A stretch of DNA of 64,000 nt from Patiria pectinifera (GCA_029964075.1 CM057145.1:372001-436000), one strand, 5' to 3'. Shown: positions 1-11,188, numbered from the stretch's first letter. A program made the numbers and translations. Notes: generated by a model not told the origin, from the sequence alone.

Positions 1-190
1 AGGCCAATCAAATTAAAGCGCGCTGCCCAGTCACATAACAACTAGCTTTCCGACCGGGACGGTATATTTCCATCCCAACGGACTCGTCTCTAGCCGCTCA
101 GGGACTTTCCGGTACGTGCCGTCCGCGCCACGCCTGTTGAGAGGGCGCCCTCTTTCGAGCACCGCTCCACGCTAAGGGCGTGACGTCACA
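1..190 (+). repeat. 5' LTR, 3' part only
   Basis: This is the last 190 bases of the 5' LTR, cut by the window edge. It ends in TGACGTCACA, as does the 3' LTR, and is followed by three bases and then the primer binding site. Confidence 0.93.
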
Positions 191-193
191 AAT

Positions 194-213
194 TGGTGTC
201 AGAAGTGGGATTC
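194..213 (+). promoter_or_regulatory. Primer binding site for tRNA-Leu
   Basis: TGGTGTCAGAAGTGGGATTC begins three bases after the LTR end. It is the full 20-base complement of the 3' end of animal tRNA-Leu (CAG type) including CCA. Reverse transcription of the element would be primed here. Confidence 0.88.
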
Positions 214-288
214 AGTCGTGATAGCTTTGTTGTGATCAACTTTCCGGGTACAGGTTTCGAGTATTATTTCCTGCATTGTGATTGGTCG

Positions 289-474
289 ATGTTGTGTATG
301 TATACAACAATACTCTGGGTTGCAGCTTCATTGGATGTAGTGTGCATATTGCTTCTCATCATTTTCTTTTGTTACGTGTGGCTTATTCAACGAAGAGATA
401 GGAGCTATTTCCGTTGGGTGCGATCTGCGAGATTTGATTCGCCGGTTGAGATCGAGTTTGAAACAACAGTATGA
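289..474 (+). CDS. Small hydrophobic leader ORF of the retrotransposon
   Basis: From the first ATG this frame gives 61 residues. Residues of about 8-27 form one strongly hydrophobic segment (IL, VV, LLLII, FF), followed by a basic stretch (QRRDRSYFRW) and an acidic tail, which looks like a single-pass membrane peptide. The same frame is open upstream to the primer site but has no earlier ATG. Its TGA overlaps the gag ATG as ATGA at 471-474, an arrangement that could allow termination-reinitiation. No known family was recognised, and it may be only an upstream ORF. Confidence 0.4.
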   Translation: MLCMYTTILWVAASLDVVCILLLIIFFCYVWLIQRRDRSYFRWVRSARFDSPVEIEFETTV

Positions 475-1361
475 GTGCAAATGGTAGTCATGTTGAGGGG
501 GATCTGCACAGGTCCAAGATGGAGGTCCAGTTGTTGCAGTGGGAGAAAGCTCAGCAATTGGACAGAATTGCAAAGTTAGAGGCAGCTTTACAAGAAGCTA
601 GAGCAGCTGTAACGAGCCCAGTTGGTGGCGCTCGTGGTGGTGCGCATGACAGAGTTGATTCGGATATTGTATTCCGGCTCCCTGGCCAGGGATTGGCTGA
701 GAATGGGGAAGAAACGTCAGGGTACACTTCCTACGAGGTGCATCCATTGACCGAGTTGAAGACGCCGAAAGTCCATCTCAAGGAACGGGATGGTGGGTAC
801 AGTTTAATTGATTGGACTCCTCCAAGACGAGAGCAGGTATCCAGTCCAAAGGTCTCTGCGGTACATGAGAAGGATGTGAATGGGACTTCAAGTGTTCACA
901 TGCCAAGGGTACCTGATGCTGAGAAGAAGCTCCATAGTGAGTTGATGAGTTTTGCTACACGCTTGCCTAGTAGTAAGGCTGAGGGCGTGGCTGATGTTTC
1001 AAGTGCAGACAAGACAGGGCCTTGTCAGCTGAGAAGAGATGAAAGATTTGTTGGGGAAGATGGGCTGAGAGAGCGGGTTAGTCAGGCTCCTCGCCGCCCA
1101 AGTATAGTTCCTGACCGTTTTAATGGTAAAGTGCCGTGGAATGAGTACTACGGGCACTTCGAGAGTTGTCGGCTAGTGAACCGATGGGATGATGTACAAT
1201 CGGCCGAATACTTGGCTGCAAGTCTTCAAGGAGATGCTGTCCGCATCCTTGGGGAGGGTGCTTACCAAGGAGGTAAGCGGACTTATAAGGAGTTAGTGAA
1301 GTTGTTGGCTAGGCGGTTCGGGCCTGGTCAGCAGGCTGAGAATCCTAAGACAGAAGCCTAA
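471..1361 (+). pseudogene. gag: gag, N-terminal part (frameshifted)
   Basis: The ORF opens with a charged, coiled-coil-like N-terminus (QLLQWEKAQQLDRIAKLEAAL). Towards its end it has the capsid-like region typical of gypsy Gag (PDRFNGKVPWNEYYGHFE, then YLAASLQGDAVRIL and KLLARRFGPGQ). The frame breaks just after this point and ends at a TAA at 1359-1361, while the expected continuation is in the next frame. Compared with usual gypsy Gag the junction also seems a few residues short, which suggests a small deletion rather than programmed shifting. Confidence 0.85.
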
Positions 1362-1974
1362 GGAAACTCTGCAGGAGTTATGTCAGGCAATACACGAGTT
1401 GGCTGTTAAGGCGTATCCAGAGATCCCCGAGGAGTCAAGGGATCGGTTGGAGAAAAATCACTTTGTTGATGCGGTTTCTGATCAGCAGGTGCGGGAAGGT
1501 ATCTTTAGAGCAAGACCAAAGGACTTGTCAGAGGCATTACAAGCCGCCCTCGAGACGGAAAACTTCCACAAGGTGGAGGTACAGCGAAGAATTGATGAAA
1601 GGCCCCCTAAGTTTGTAAGAGGAACGGACCGAGAAGTGGAGGCAAGAATTCAATCCATCGAACGGGCTGTTGACTCGCACACGAAATGTGTAAACGAATT
1701 GACTAAGCATTTGGAGCAGTTGATGGGTAGAGTGTTGTTCCAACCACCAGCGCATGCGCAGATGGCTCCTGCGATGCAAGAAGTTTCAGTTGGCTCTCCC
1801 CCTCCACAGAGGAGGCCTAAATCCGAGTTGAAGTGTCATAACTGCGGTGCACTCGGTCACTTCGCTAGAGAGTGCAGGCAGCCTAAGCGTAAACGTACCC
1901 GCTACCAGGGAAACGAGAACCAGCCGACCGGGGGACCCGCGGAAAGGCTGAACAATGTACAGGGTCCACAGTAA
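1362..1974 (+). pseudogene. gag: gag, C-terminal part with CCHC zinc knuckle
   Basis: This is the continuation of gag in the frame of position 1399; its frame is open from about 1336. It contains ETLQELCQAIHELAVKAYP, the conserved end of the gypsy Gag capsid region. A nucleocapsid zinc knuckle C-X2-C-X4-H-X4-C is encoded at 1834-1875 (CHNC, GH, EC) and is followed by a basic tail (KRKRTR). The stop is at 1972-1974. Confidence 0.88.
1908..1914 (+). promoter_or_regulatory. Candidate -1 ribosomal frameshift site
   Basis: GGGAAAC lies in the gag frame as G-GGA-AAC, the canonical X-XXY-YYZ phasing for -1 frameshifting. Slipping one base back enters the pol frame, which has no stop from here on and no ATG near its start. 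GC-rich sequence just downstream (1929-1942) could form a short hairpin. Function is inferred. Confidence 0.5.
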
Positions 1975-4067
1975 CGGAGGGCACGAGGTTGAGAAGAGAA
2001 GTGCACGTTGTCACAACCCCCGCAATTGGGCCAAACCATGGTTTATTCGTAGATGGGTCGATTAGGTCGACTAAGTTTCGCTTGCTTATTGACACCGGGG
2101 CAACTGACACATTGATCAGTATGATGGTATACTACCAGCTGCAAAAAGAACAGCGGCCCGAGTTGGAATGTTGCGAGTCTAGAGTCAGGCAGGTGGACGG
2201 TACCCCTTTGAAAGTGTATGGTACTGCATGGTTGGACTTAGGAATTGGAAAAACCGTCCACCCGACTCGGGCTGTATTTGCTGATATCAGTATTCCCGCC
2301 ATGTTGGGAATGGACTGGTTGATAGCCACTAATTGGTCTTTGGATTTCCGAAGGCTAGAGATGTGTGTTAATGGGGTAAGAATTAAGTGCACAGGTGTTG
2401 CTGGTGAGCCATTCGTGGGCCGTGTGGTGATAGCAGAAGCTACGGAAATCCCACCTGGTCATGAAAAGGTTGTGGCTGGGACTATTGTCGGTCAGTGCGA
2501 GGGGCTGAAGGGACCACTGATTGTGGAACCAATTGAGTCAGGCGGGCATCTTGGTGAAAAAGGGCTGATCCTTGCTAAGTCCCTAATTGATGCACCTGCC
2601 GAGATTGTGCCCATTCGAGTATTCAACCCCAATAGGGAAAAACGTGTGCTACATGTCGGAACTATGGCTGCGACAGTTTCACCCGTGGAGGTCGAAACTC
2701 CGCCCACACAGGGCAGAGAAGAAGGAGCAAGAATAGACTTGCTGCCGAGTCATTTGAGAGATTTGTATGAGAGGAGCAAGATACATTTGAACTCAGAAGA
2801 CCATGGCAGGTTGAAGAGATGTCTGATAGACTTCCAAGATGTCTTCTCGCAGGGTGATGGTGACATAGGCCTTACTGATATAGTTAAGCACAGTATCGAC
2901 ACTGGTGGCGCTAGACCAGTGAAGCAGAGACCCCGGAAACACCCCGCTTGTAACCAACAAGAAATAAACCGACAGGTGGATGACTTAAAGGGGCGTGGCT
3001 TGATAGAGCCATCAGATAGCCCATGGGCGGCTAACGTGGTGTTGGTGAGAAGGAAAGATGGCTCAAAGCGTCTGTGCATCGATTATAGAGGTTTGAATGC
3101 AGTAACAATCAAGGACGCATATCCTGTCCCCAGGATTGATGAGACACTCGACGCGCTAGAGGGCGCTCAGTGGTTCTCAACCCTTGATCTCGCATCCGGG
3201 TACTGGCAAGTAGCCCTGGATGAAGATGCTCAGCAGAAGTCGACTTTCGTTGTGCGCAACGGGTTGTACCGTTGGAAAGTTATGCCATTCGGTTTGGCGA
3301 ACGCGCCCGCCACGTTTGAACGTCTTATGGAGAAGGTGTTGGCAGGGTTACAGTGGGAGATCTTATTGGTCTACCTCGATGACGTCATCGTTTTTGGAAA
3401 AACGGTGAAAGATGAGTTAGAACGCCTGTGCAAGGTGTTTGAACGATTGAGGAGTGCTGGACTTAAGCTAAAGCCCAGCAAATGCAACCTCTTTCAGAAG
3501 TCGGTAACTTACTTGAGTCACATTGTATCGGCAGAGGGCGTTGCCACGGATCCCGCCAAAATCAAATCCGTTGCTGATTGGCCAGTCCCGAAGAACGTTA
3601 AAGAGGTGAGGAGTTTCCTTGGCCTCGCTTCGTACTATAGACGATTCATACAAGGCTTTGCAAGCATTGCAAGCCCGTTGCACGCTTTAACTTCGAAATC
3701 GAAAGTGTTCTCTTGGGATGAGTCTTGTGAGGAAGCGTTCGTCAGACTTAAGGAGGAGTTAATGACCGCTCCAATCTTAGCATACCCAATACCAGGCCAG
3801 GAGTTCATCCTTGACACGGATGCCAGTTTAGAGGGCATAGGCGCAGTACTGTCTCAGGTTCATGACGGTGTTGAAAAGGTTGTTGCCTATGCAAGCCGGA
3901 AGTTGAGTAAAGCCGAAAGAAATTATTGCGTCACCCGGAAGGAGTTGCTTGCAGTGGTTGCCTATCTCAAATACTTCCGCCAGTACTTATATGGTCAGAA
4001 GACACTGGTTAGGACAGACCATTCCTCCTTAAGATGGTTGACAAACATGAAAAACCCGGAAGGTTAA
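1975..4067 (+). pseudogene. pol: pol, protease-RT-RNase H part, ended by a stop
   Basis: The frame has no early ATG, as expected of a Gag-Pol fusion made by frameshifting. The aspartic protease has its active site DTGA about 35 residues after the TTG at 1989. The reverse transcriptase shows PRIDETLDALEGAQWFSTLDL, the MPFGLANAPATF motif and the catalytic YLDD near residue 462 (about 3372-3383). RNase H follows, with DTDAS near 3813 and a late HSSLRWL stretch. The frame ends in TAA at 4065-4067 inside the usual NPEGxLARWLE motif, where the family normally has Gln. This is most simply a C-to-T change. Confidence 0.93.
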
Positions 4068-5198
4068 CTTGCTCGTTGGCTGGAGGTTGTGTCAGAATAT
4101 GACGTCACAATTCAGCAACGCCCTGGTGCCAAGCATGGCAACGCTGATGGTCTATCAAGGCGGCCATGTAAGCAGTGTAGTCATTGTGGTAGTGAAGGTA
4201 ATGATGACGATGGTGTTGAAGGAGAACAGTCGAATTTGCCAAGTAGAAGTAATGAGGCAGCAGTAAGGGTTGCCGCCTTGCAACCGTCGCTAAGCGCCTC
4301 AGATCTTAGAGATGGCCAAATAGCAGATGAGTCCATGAAGTGGTTGCTAGTCGCCAAGAGCGAGGGAAAAGAGCGCCCTCCTTGGGCGGACATAGCCAGC
4401 TTATCCCCGGCCAGTAAGACGTATTGGGCTTACTGGAATCAGATATCAGTTAGAGATGGTGTACTGTATCAACGTTGGGAATCGGGAGATGGTAGTTCCT
4501 TCCGGTGGAGGCTTGTGGCTCCTCAGATCGTCAGACACAAGTTTATAGAAGAATTGCATGGTGGGAAACTTGGCGGCCATCTTGGCCTGAAGAAGACGTT
4601 GGCCCGTGTAAAACAAAGATACTTCTGGTCGGGCATGAGTGCCGATGTAAGGACCTGTGTGCGTCAGTGTAACCAGTGTGCGAGGAAGAAGCCGCCCCCT
4701 AAGAAACGGAGGGCGCCCTTGCAGCAGTATAATGTTAGGGGAACCATGGACAGGGTAGCCATGGATTTGGTTGGCCCCCTACCGAAGACGGAGGGTGGGA
4801 ACCTGTGGATCCTTGCAGTAGGAGAATACACTACAAGATGGATGGAGGCATATGCGCTTCCGGATGCGAAAGCTGAGACAGTCGCCGCTAAATTTGTTAG
4901 CGAGTTTGTGTGTCGATTCGGAGTGCCGAGAGAGGTCCATACGGACCAAGGGACCAATTTCGAATCCGAACTGTTCCGAGAGATGTGTCGGGTCCTCGGC
5001 ATTAGTAAAACAAGGACTACAGCATACAATCCCAAGTCGGATGGTCTCATAGAGCGGTTCAATAAGACCCTCGTTACCATGGTATCCATGATGATTGACC
5101 CACACAAAGGTCAGCGCGATTGGGACGAGTGCCTCCCGTTTGCAACTAGTGCGTACCGATGTACGCCGCAGGAGAGTTTGGGGGAATCCCGAATATGA
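4068..5198 (+). pseudogene. pol: pol, integrase part
   Basis: This segment is in the same frame as the upstream pol part. It holds the RNase H tail (YDVTIQQRPGAKHGNADGLSR) and then an HHCC zinc-binding domain (HGGKLGGHLGL with C-X2-C at RQCNQCARKK). The catalytic core has D in MDLVGPLP, D in HTDQGTNF and E in GLIERFN, so the DDE triad is present. The frame is lost near 5185-5195 beside a CCC run and ends at 5198. Confidence 0.92.
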
Positions 5199-5749
5199 TG
5201 ATGCTGGGTCGAGAAGTTGCTTTGCCATTGGACTTGACCGTGGAGAGTCCTGCACCAAGTGATGACGAAGTAGTACAGACGGACTATGCGCAGAATCTTA
5301 GGGACCAGATTCAAAAAGCTCACGAGAGGGCGCAGAAATGCTTAGGAGAAAGTATGAGACGCCAAAAAGTGAACTATGACCGGAAGGCAACCAACCCTTG
5401 CATCCGGGAGAATGAGTTCGTGTGGGTGTTCAACCCCGCGAAAAAGAAAGGGGTTAGCCCCAAACTTCAGTTGAAGTGGGAGGGGCCGTTTCTGGTACTG
5501 AAGAAACTTTCGGATGTGGTGGTTCGCATTCAAAAATCAAAGGGCGCCAAACCACGTGTTATACACGTGGACAGGCTGAAGCCTTACCAAGGTAGTCCGA
5601 TCGATCCATGGAGTGCTCCCAGTAGGGCTCCCTCTTGTGACACCGAGATCGGAGCATGCGCTGAGAACGTACAAGGCCATCTGAAAGAGGTGGAATCTTC
5701 AGATGAACACGGTGTAGAAAACAATCCCCCTGGTACCCTTGGATGGTAA
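5199..5749 (+). pseudogene. pol: pol, integrase C-terminus with GPY/F module
   Basis: This is the continuation of integrase in the second frame; the frame is open from 5159. It carries NMMMLGREVALPLDL, the basic region QKVNYDRKA, and a GPF motif in LKWEGPFLVLKKL followed by RVIHVDRLKPYQ. These together form the GPY/F domain that ends many gypsy integrases. No chromodomain was seen. The frame ends at 5749. Confidence 0.88.
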
Positions 5750-6116
5750 GGATGGAGGAAACATTCGTCTTGAACCCCTGTACGACGCACGTGGAGGGGA
5801 CAGTCTTCTTGAAACCTCAAATAATGAGGATGAGACCAGTTGTCTTGAGCCCCTGAAGGATATGGGCACAGAGAACAATGCATGCGCTGAAGGCGTAGAA
5901 GAGCATCCCGAAGAATTGCATGACGGGGGTGTAGGAAGTATACAGAAACCATGGGGTAGCATGGATGCGGCAAGCAGTGTACAAAAATCCAAAGAGACAA
6001 GGAGGTATCCAAAGAGGGCGCACAGGTTGCCCCTATTAGATTCCGTTAAATTGAATTTGAGTTGGCTGGCAAATAACAGCTGTTTCCACCCTTTTGTCTT
6101 TCAGACTTGTCTCTAG
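5739..6116 (+). pseudogene. pol: pol tail
   Basis: The frame here is the original pol frame again, which suggests that the two frameshifts flanking 5190-5740 cancel. The product is acidic and low complexity, ending in a basic RRYPKRAHRLP motif that resembles the last residues of many gypsy polyproteins. It ends in TAG at 6114-6116, directly before the ATG of ORF3 and in the same frame. Confidence 0.6.
6083..6104 (+). promoter_or_regulatory. Candidate splice acceptor before ORF3
   Basis: A pyrimidine-rich run ends in CTTTCAG at 6104, twelve bases before the ORF3 ATG. Its position matches the env acceptor of retroviruses and of gypsy elements, so ORF3 may be made from a spliced mRNA. Possible donors such as CACAG|GTCC near 506 were not resolved. 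Confidence 0.45.
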
Positions 6117-7009
6117 ATGGCGCCCCCAACCGAAACAAAGACGTACAAGTGCGACAAGTGTGGTCACAAGTTCCAGAAATTGAAGGGATTGCTCCGGCAT
6201 CTAAGGATAAACCACGGGCCGGCGGCGTTTCTGTACTGCCGCCACTGTGGGTTCCACGTGAAGCGCAGGGACCATTTGCGTAGGCACTACAAGATGGAGC
6301 ACCCTGCGAAGCTGTCCGAGGTCGCAGAGATAGACATGGAACCGGAAAGGAGAGGGCGCCCCACTGCGGTGGCTGGCCCCGAACACCCCCCCCCCCGAAG
6401 GATGTACGGCTAGTCCGAAAATCGTCAGACCCCCAAGCGCCTTTTAAGGTTGTTGTGCCGTTAAACGGCAAGAGTAGTCAGGAGGCCGTTGATGACGGGC
6501 TTCCCGCCCTTAAAGGGCTGCCCCCCTGTCTGTCCCCCATTCCTCCCTCTCCTCAACGCACTGTGGAGGAGGACTCCAGACCGCCGGAAGATGAGACGCC
6601 AAAGACGTACGAGGATGACGCCATCAGCCTGTCATCCATGCCCCCGCTGGAGTTAGACATCGACGAGGATCTAGAGAAGATACCAGAGGAGCCGCAAGGA
6701 GAGACGCACGGGCCAGAGAAGAAGCCAAAATCGCAAGATAAGGCCCCAGCTCCTCCCAAGCCAGCAGCAGATGCCCGACCCAAGACAGCAACTTCTTCAA
6801 GGAAGCAGCCCCTCGAGAAGACGCGGGTTGAGCTTCAGAGCCCGAAAATACCTAAACTGGCCACTTTTGTGGAGCACACGGAGACCATCATCTACGTTGA
6901 CAACGTAATCATCTCCAGAGAATTTCGCCAACGGACCTTCTACCGGAACGTACTTGTGCAGTGCAGCCACGCACTCCCTGGGCATGGATCCGCAACCAGG
7001 AACAAATAG
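6117..7009 (+). pseudogene. ORF3: protein with two C2H2 zinc fingers and an acidic proline-rich tail
   Basis: The first 98 codons hold two C-X2-C-X12-H-X4-H fingers (C12, C15, H28, H33 and C41, C44, H57, H62). The frame then breaks in a C11 run at 6386-6396. The +2 frame is open through the junction (PPKDVRLVRKSSDPQAP) and runs to a stop at 7009, so one original gene of about 297 codons is likely. The second part is rich in P, E and D with KKPKSQDKAP-like basic patches. The place is where env would be, but there is no signal peptide or membrane segment. A role in nucleic-acid binding is inferred from the fingers. Confidence 0.7.
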
Positions 7010-7360
7010 GACATCTCAGGAGATGAACTTTATTGAACTTTATTTTTGTCTTGAAGATAAAGACTTTTATTTTTCTTAAGTATATTTTGTACTGACCAGG
7101 AGAGCTTTATTTTTTTAGACGTATGGGCCAAAACTAGGCCCGAAAAGTCGTTGTATTGCTAAGATAAATTGCATAAGATCTTAGAACCGATTGTTAAGGT
7201 AAACAAAATGTTTAAAAGTGTTTGTGTATTACTATTGTTGTTCTTAATGTTTCTCTTTCAGGTTTTCAAATTAAAAGCAGGTTTATAATAAGACACCTGT
7301 CACGTTTTGTATTAAAATGTCGGCTTATCTAAATGAGGGCATTTAGGCCTGTCAGGAGGC
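7010..7360 (+). other. Retrotransposon 3' untranslated stretch
   Basis: AT-rich sequence between the ORF3 stop and the inferred LTR start has no ORF of note. A purine-rich TCAGGAGG just before 7361 is the only candidate polypurine tract and is weak. Confidence 0.55.
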
Positions 7361-8457
7361 TGTGTAACGTGACAGAGGGCACTTTTGCGTGGAGCGCGCT
7401 GTGGCTAAAATTAGCGCATATACTTTTAGTGCATAGCAGTGGGCTAGACGCGCGCAGCGCTTAAGCTCCGCCTCGCGCGTTCGCCATTGGGCAGTGGGGT
7501 CACCGCTCGATGACGTGCAGCACGCGCGCGCAGGCGCATATGGGCCAGCGGCCGGCTCGGTAGGCTATATAAGGCGCGCAGAAGAGCGAAATCGGGGACC
7601 TGATTTCTGGTTCGAAACGCCGGCACTTGCGGGCGTGTGGTAAGGCATTATACCTCCTGTACTTAGGTGGTAGGGCCGTGGGGCGGTATTGTGACGAGTC
7701 GGTTACGGTTCCTCGAGTTGGTGCTGGGTCGCTGCGGGATCAATTGTCCCTTCTTGGGGGCGTGGTTTCGTTGTGATCTTGGCTCCGCGAGTAGGGGCTG
7801 GTGGTGCGTTCGATCGAGATAACTGACTCCGGCACGGTCTGCCTATACGGACCTGCGTGCGCTAGGCTAATAGGAAACAATAAGTACATTGCTAATACTG
7901 CGCGCTGTGGATGTGAGCGGGTAAGTTGAGGGGCCTAATTGTGGTGCGGTTCGAGTCGTCCCTTATAGGGACTTGCGTAATATCTGGCCCTAGACTTGCA
8001 TTAGTCTCACGCATATTGCGCTTGCGTAGGAACTTGGAACTCCCCCCTCACTGGATTACCGTAGTTCATTGCGCTCCCTGTATATAAGTGTTGCATTTCA
8101 CAGCGCCCTCTGTTGACCTCTTACTGTTCAATTCTTGGATCGAAGTGGGCCTCTTTGTGATTCCAGTAGGAATGTGAATAAAACAGTGGTTATTATTTCT
8201 TGGTAAATAAAACTGATGTCACAAGGCTGTTCATTGGTTCTCCCTCTCAGTTACGTCATTAAGGATTAGGCCAATCAAATTAAAGCGCGCTGCCCAGTCA
8301 CATAACAACTAGCTTTCCGACCGGGACAGTATATTTCCATCCCAACGGACTCGTCTCTAGCCGCTCAGGGACTTTCCGGTACGTGCCGTCCGCGCCACGC
8401 CTGTGGAGAGGGCGCCCTCTTTCGAGCACCGCTCCACGCTAAGGGCGTGACGTCACA
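7361..8457 (+). repeat. 3' LTR
   Basis: The right end is fixed by the match to 1-190. The left end at 7361 is inferred: TGTGTAACGT there is a rough inverted copy of the terminal ACGTCACA, and it follows a weak purine stretch (AGGAGG). This gives an LTR of about 1.1 kb. A TATATAAG at 7566-7573 is a plausible promoter TATA box. AATAAA signals at 8177-8182 and 8206-8211 could direct polyadenylation. Confidence 0.82.
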
Positions 8458-10915
8458 ATATGAACATGTATATATGAACAATTGTATTTCTAACACAAGG
8501 GAATGATAAAAACATGTAGCAACGTGAACAATTATGGTAGTTGTCAGGTCTCAAAATTTTGACCAGACAGAGGTTTCTCAAATCAAAAATTACAAAGCAG
8601 ATCTCCTCCTGTAAAGCACAACACGACAAAAACAATAATCAGCAATTGAAAAGGTCAACAAACTTTTGTGATCTTACAAACAGGAGAAGCCAAAAACTTT
8701 TCACAAATACCTTTTTTTCTTTCCAATGTTACACTTGATCTAGGGCAACAGTAATCGGCTAATTTGTTTGTTTAAACACCAATTTACATGTCAAAACTTT
8801 TACTACAAAGGTTACTCCCTTTGATCTTCATTCATCTCCAATCCTGCCGACTACGCTTGTGGGGGGGGGGGGGGGGAGGCCGTCGGGGTCCCGGGAGTGG
8901 TGGGTTGGATTCACGGTGGGCGATGTGTACTCCGGGGGGTTGATGTGAAGGGGGCACGCAGGTTCGGGGGGTCGGAGAGTAGGTGTAATGAGTCAATGTC
9001 CACACCATGCTGTGCTTCTGATGGTTTATTTGTCTGGGGTCCAAGACCCGGCCTGTGAAAATTGGGCAGGCACTCATTAGTTCCATAATACAACCATATA
9101 GTTCCATAATACATGTACATGTAATTTAAAAGGAGACATAATGCCGACAAGATTTCCGAAGATAAACTAAATAAACATGATACAGTACAAACTAAAATTC
9201 AACCTACAAATGTATTGCCGTAGGCACAGTGTCTATATTGGGCATCAAGGAAGAAATACACATATCCAGGCCAACCCCGGCCGCTGGCTGACCAAAATTT
9301 ACACACACACACACTAACATACATCACATGCACTCAAATATGTCCCTAAATGCACAATACAACCCATGACCTACAGAAACATCCTAGTTTGACAAAAAGA
9401 AAACTAAGTTGACAACCCTCATTAACAATAATCCATTTCCATTTGAACTTGCAACTGTCATTAAGATATTAAAGAACTGTCTTCACTCCGCAATTTATCC
9501 TTCACTCGTGCACGCTAACTGCACGTGATCATGCTACACGTATGGATGTTATCGAAACAAAACGTGGGCCATACTAATCAGTGCGTACTTCGCCATAGTA
9601 CCGTCTAAATCAGCCCACAAATATCACTTTTGAAAACTCTTGATCTGCTCCTTTCTACCATTAAACTAGTCTATAATCATAAGCGGATAAAATAAGGGAA
9701 GTAAGCATTTACAACTATTTCATTAAGTGGTGAAATAAAGCAATGTAAATCACAACAAAAATTTGGAAGCCGTTAACTGTGAAAATTGGGCAGGCACTGC
9801 CGTGCAGCCCGCGTGGTCCAGAGGGGTATAAAATAGAACATACAGTACATGTCTATCAAACAGTTCAAGCAAGTAAGCTGGGCTTGGGTCTACGACAATC
9901 GAAATGTAGCACAGCAAAATTAGAAAAACAATGAGTAATTTCAATAATAGAAAACCTTAGTTGACAAGTCCTACTTGAAATTTAATACCAACACGAACTA
10001 CATGTACAAATTTGAGACCATCTTAACTCCGTTTGTTGTGCATGGCCGCATGACCTCCAGTAATTGGTTTGATTAACTCAAGCAGAGACGGCAGTACAGT
10101 AATAAAAGTGAGTACAATGTGTACATTTTTGTAAACCGGAATAACGGGCAAGGATCGAAAAGGTTACAATACATGGAAAATCATGAAATTGACAATCTCT
10201 AAATTTGGTTACGTTGGACCTCCCCACAGATACATAGATCAACAAAATAAATAACACCATAATATTACTATAACTGTATCCCAATAAGAACCCATACTTT
10301 GTATTTACATGAACCGGGGTGAAAGTCTGTAAAATAAGGGCGTTGGCTCTAAGGAATGATAGACAATTCGGCATAAACTAAAATACATGTATCCATGATT
10401 ATCGAGCCAGACACTAGTAGTATAGAATACGGATGAATGCTTACGGTGAATGAAATGTTCAGAAATCAACATGATATAAATTAAAGTAACAATACTTACA
10501 AATAGTTGGCTACAGAAATGTGTAGTGAGTTGATCGGGAGCATGGAGGTAACTGATTCGAATCTCCCGCACGCCGGGGTGGCGCGAGCAAAGATATTACG
10601 TAATTGCATACCAAAGATGCCTGAGCGGGGTTGGTTGGGGACTGACTAGATTAAACCATAGAGCAAGGACCCAAAGAATCAGAACTCTTGGGCGATTTAC
10701 ATTTTGACCATTAACATACCAATCCCTCGGGAATGTCCATAGCTACAGCACTGTGACGCCAGATATCAGTGCCAACGAGAACGAACGAAACGACTCGATT
10801 TTCTCAACGAACGTATCAGAAAGCAAAATGTTTCTAAACAAACATTTTACGACGTTGACAAAGCGTTGCGTTACTACAACGAAATGACCGGAGAAAACGT
10901 CGAGTTACCCCGGAT

Positions 10916-11188
10916 TTTTCCTAGTTCCGGATCGCTTCAAATAAAAAACCTACTACCTGTTCCTCTTTTGGATTAGTCTCCAATCATTTTTATTTTTTTG
11001 ACGAAGTGCATTTTGAAAAGGAAAATATGTAAGCTTCATAACGTACAAAGATCTTTTCGATAAAATTATTGTGTATCGTATCTCCATCACTCAAGGTAAA
11101 CTTTTTAGCCAATGTCACTTGAATTCGTGGAGTAGTTGAGCCAAAAGCAGCCTGAATGATGCTTGCTATCCGGAACTAGGAAAACGAA
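10916..11188. mobile_element. Small inverted-repeat element (MITE-like)
   Basis: TTCCTAGTTCCGGAT near 10918 is repeated inverted as ATCCGGAACTAGGAAAA near 11168. The enclosed stretch of about 270 bases has no coding potential, which fits a non-autonomous DNA transposon. No target duplication was resolved. Confidence 0.4.

Larger units (their letters stand above)
1..8457 (+). mobile_element. Ty3/gypsy-type LTR retrotransposon, nearly complete
   Basis: The element runs LTR, primer site, leader ORF, gag, pol with domain order protease-RT-RNaseH-integrase, zinc-finger ORF3, LTR. That domain order is the Ty3/gypsy order. The start of the 5' LTR lies outside the window. Visible 5' LTR bases 1-190 match 8268-8457 with two substitutions (positions 61 and 127), so insertion was recent. 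Lesions are a gag frameshift near 1335-1360, a stop at 4065-4067, a frameshift near 5185-5195, another near 5735-5750 and one in a C11 run at 6386-6396. This copy therefore cannot make intact proteins, unless some lesions are assembly errors. Confidence 0.95.

Noticed and set aside
193-288. Upstream extension of the leader ORF starting at 193
   Set aside because: It starts at TTG within the primer binding site; the first ATG is at 289.
1335-1399. Programmed frameshift inside gag
   Set aside because: No slippery heptamer is seen and the junction is also short of residues compared with related Gag, so deletion is simpler.
4664-5258. Minus-strand ORFs of about 150 codons across integrase
   Set aside because: They mirror the coding bias of pol and have no recognisable domain.
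6117-7009. Envelope gene
   Set aside because: No signal peptide, transmembrane helix or glycosylation pattern; zinc fingers instead.
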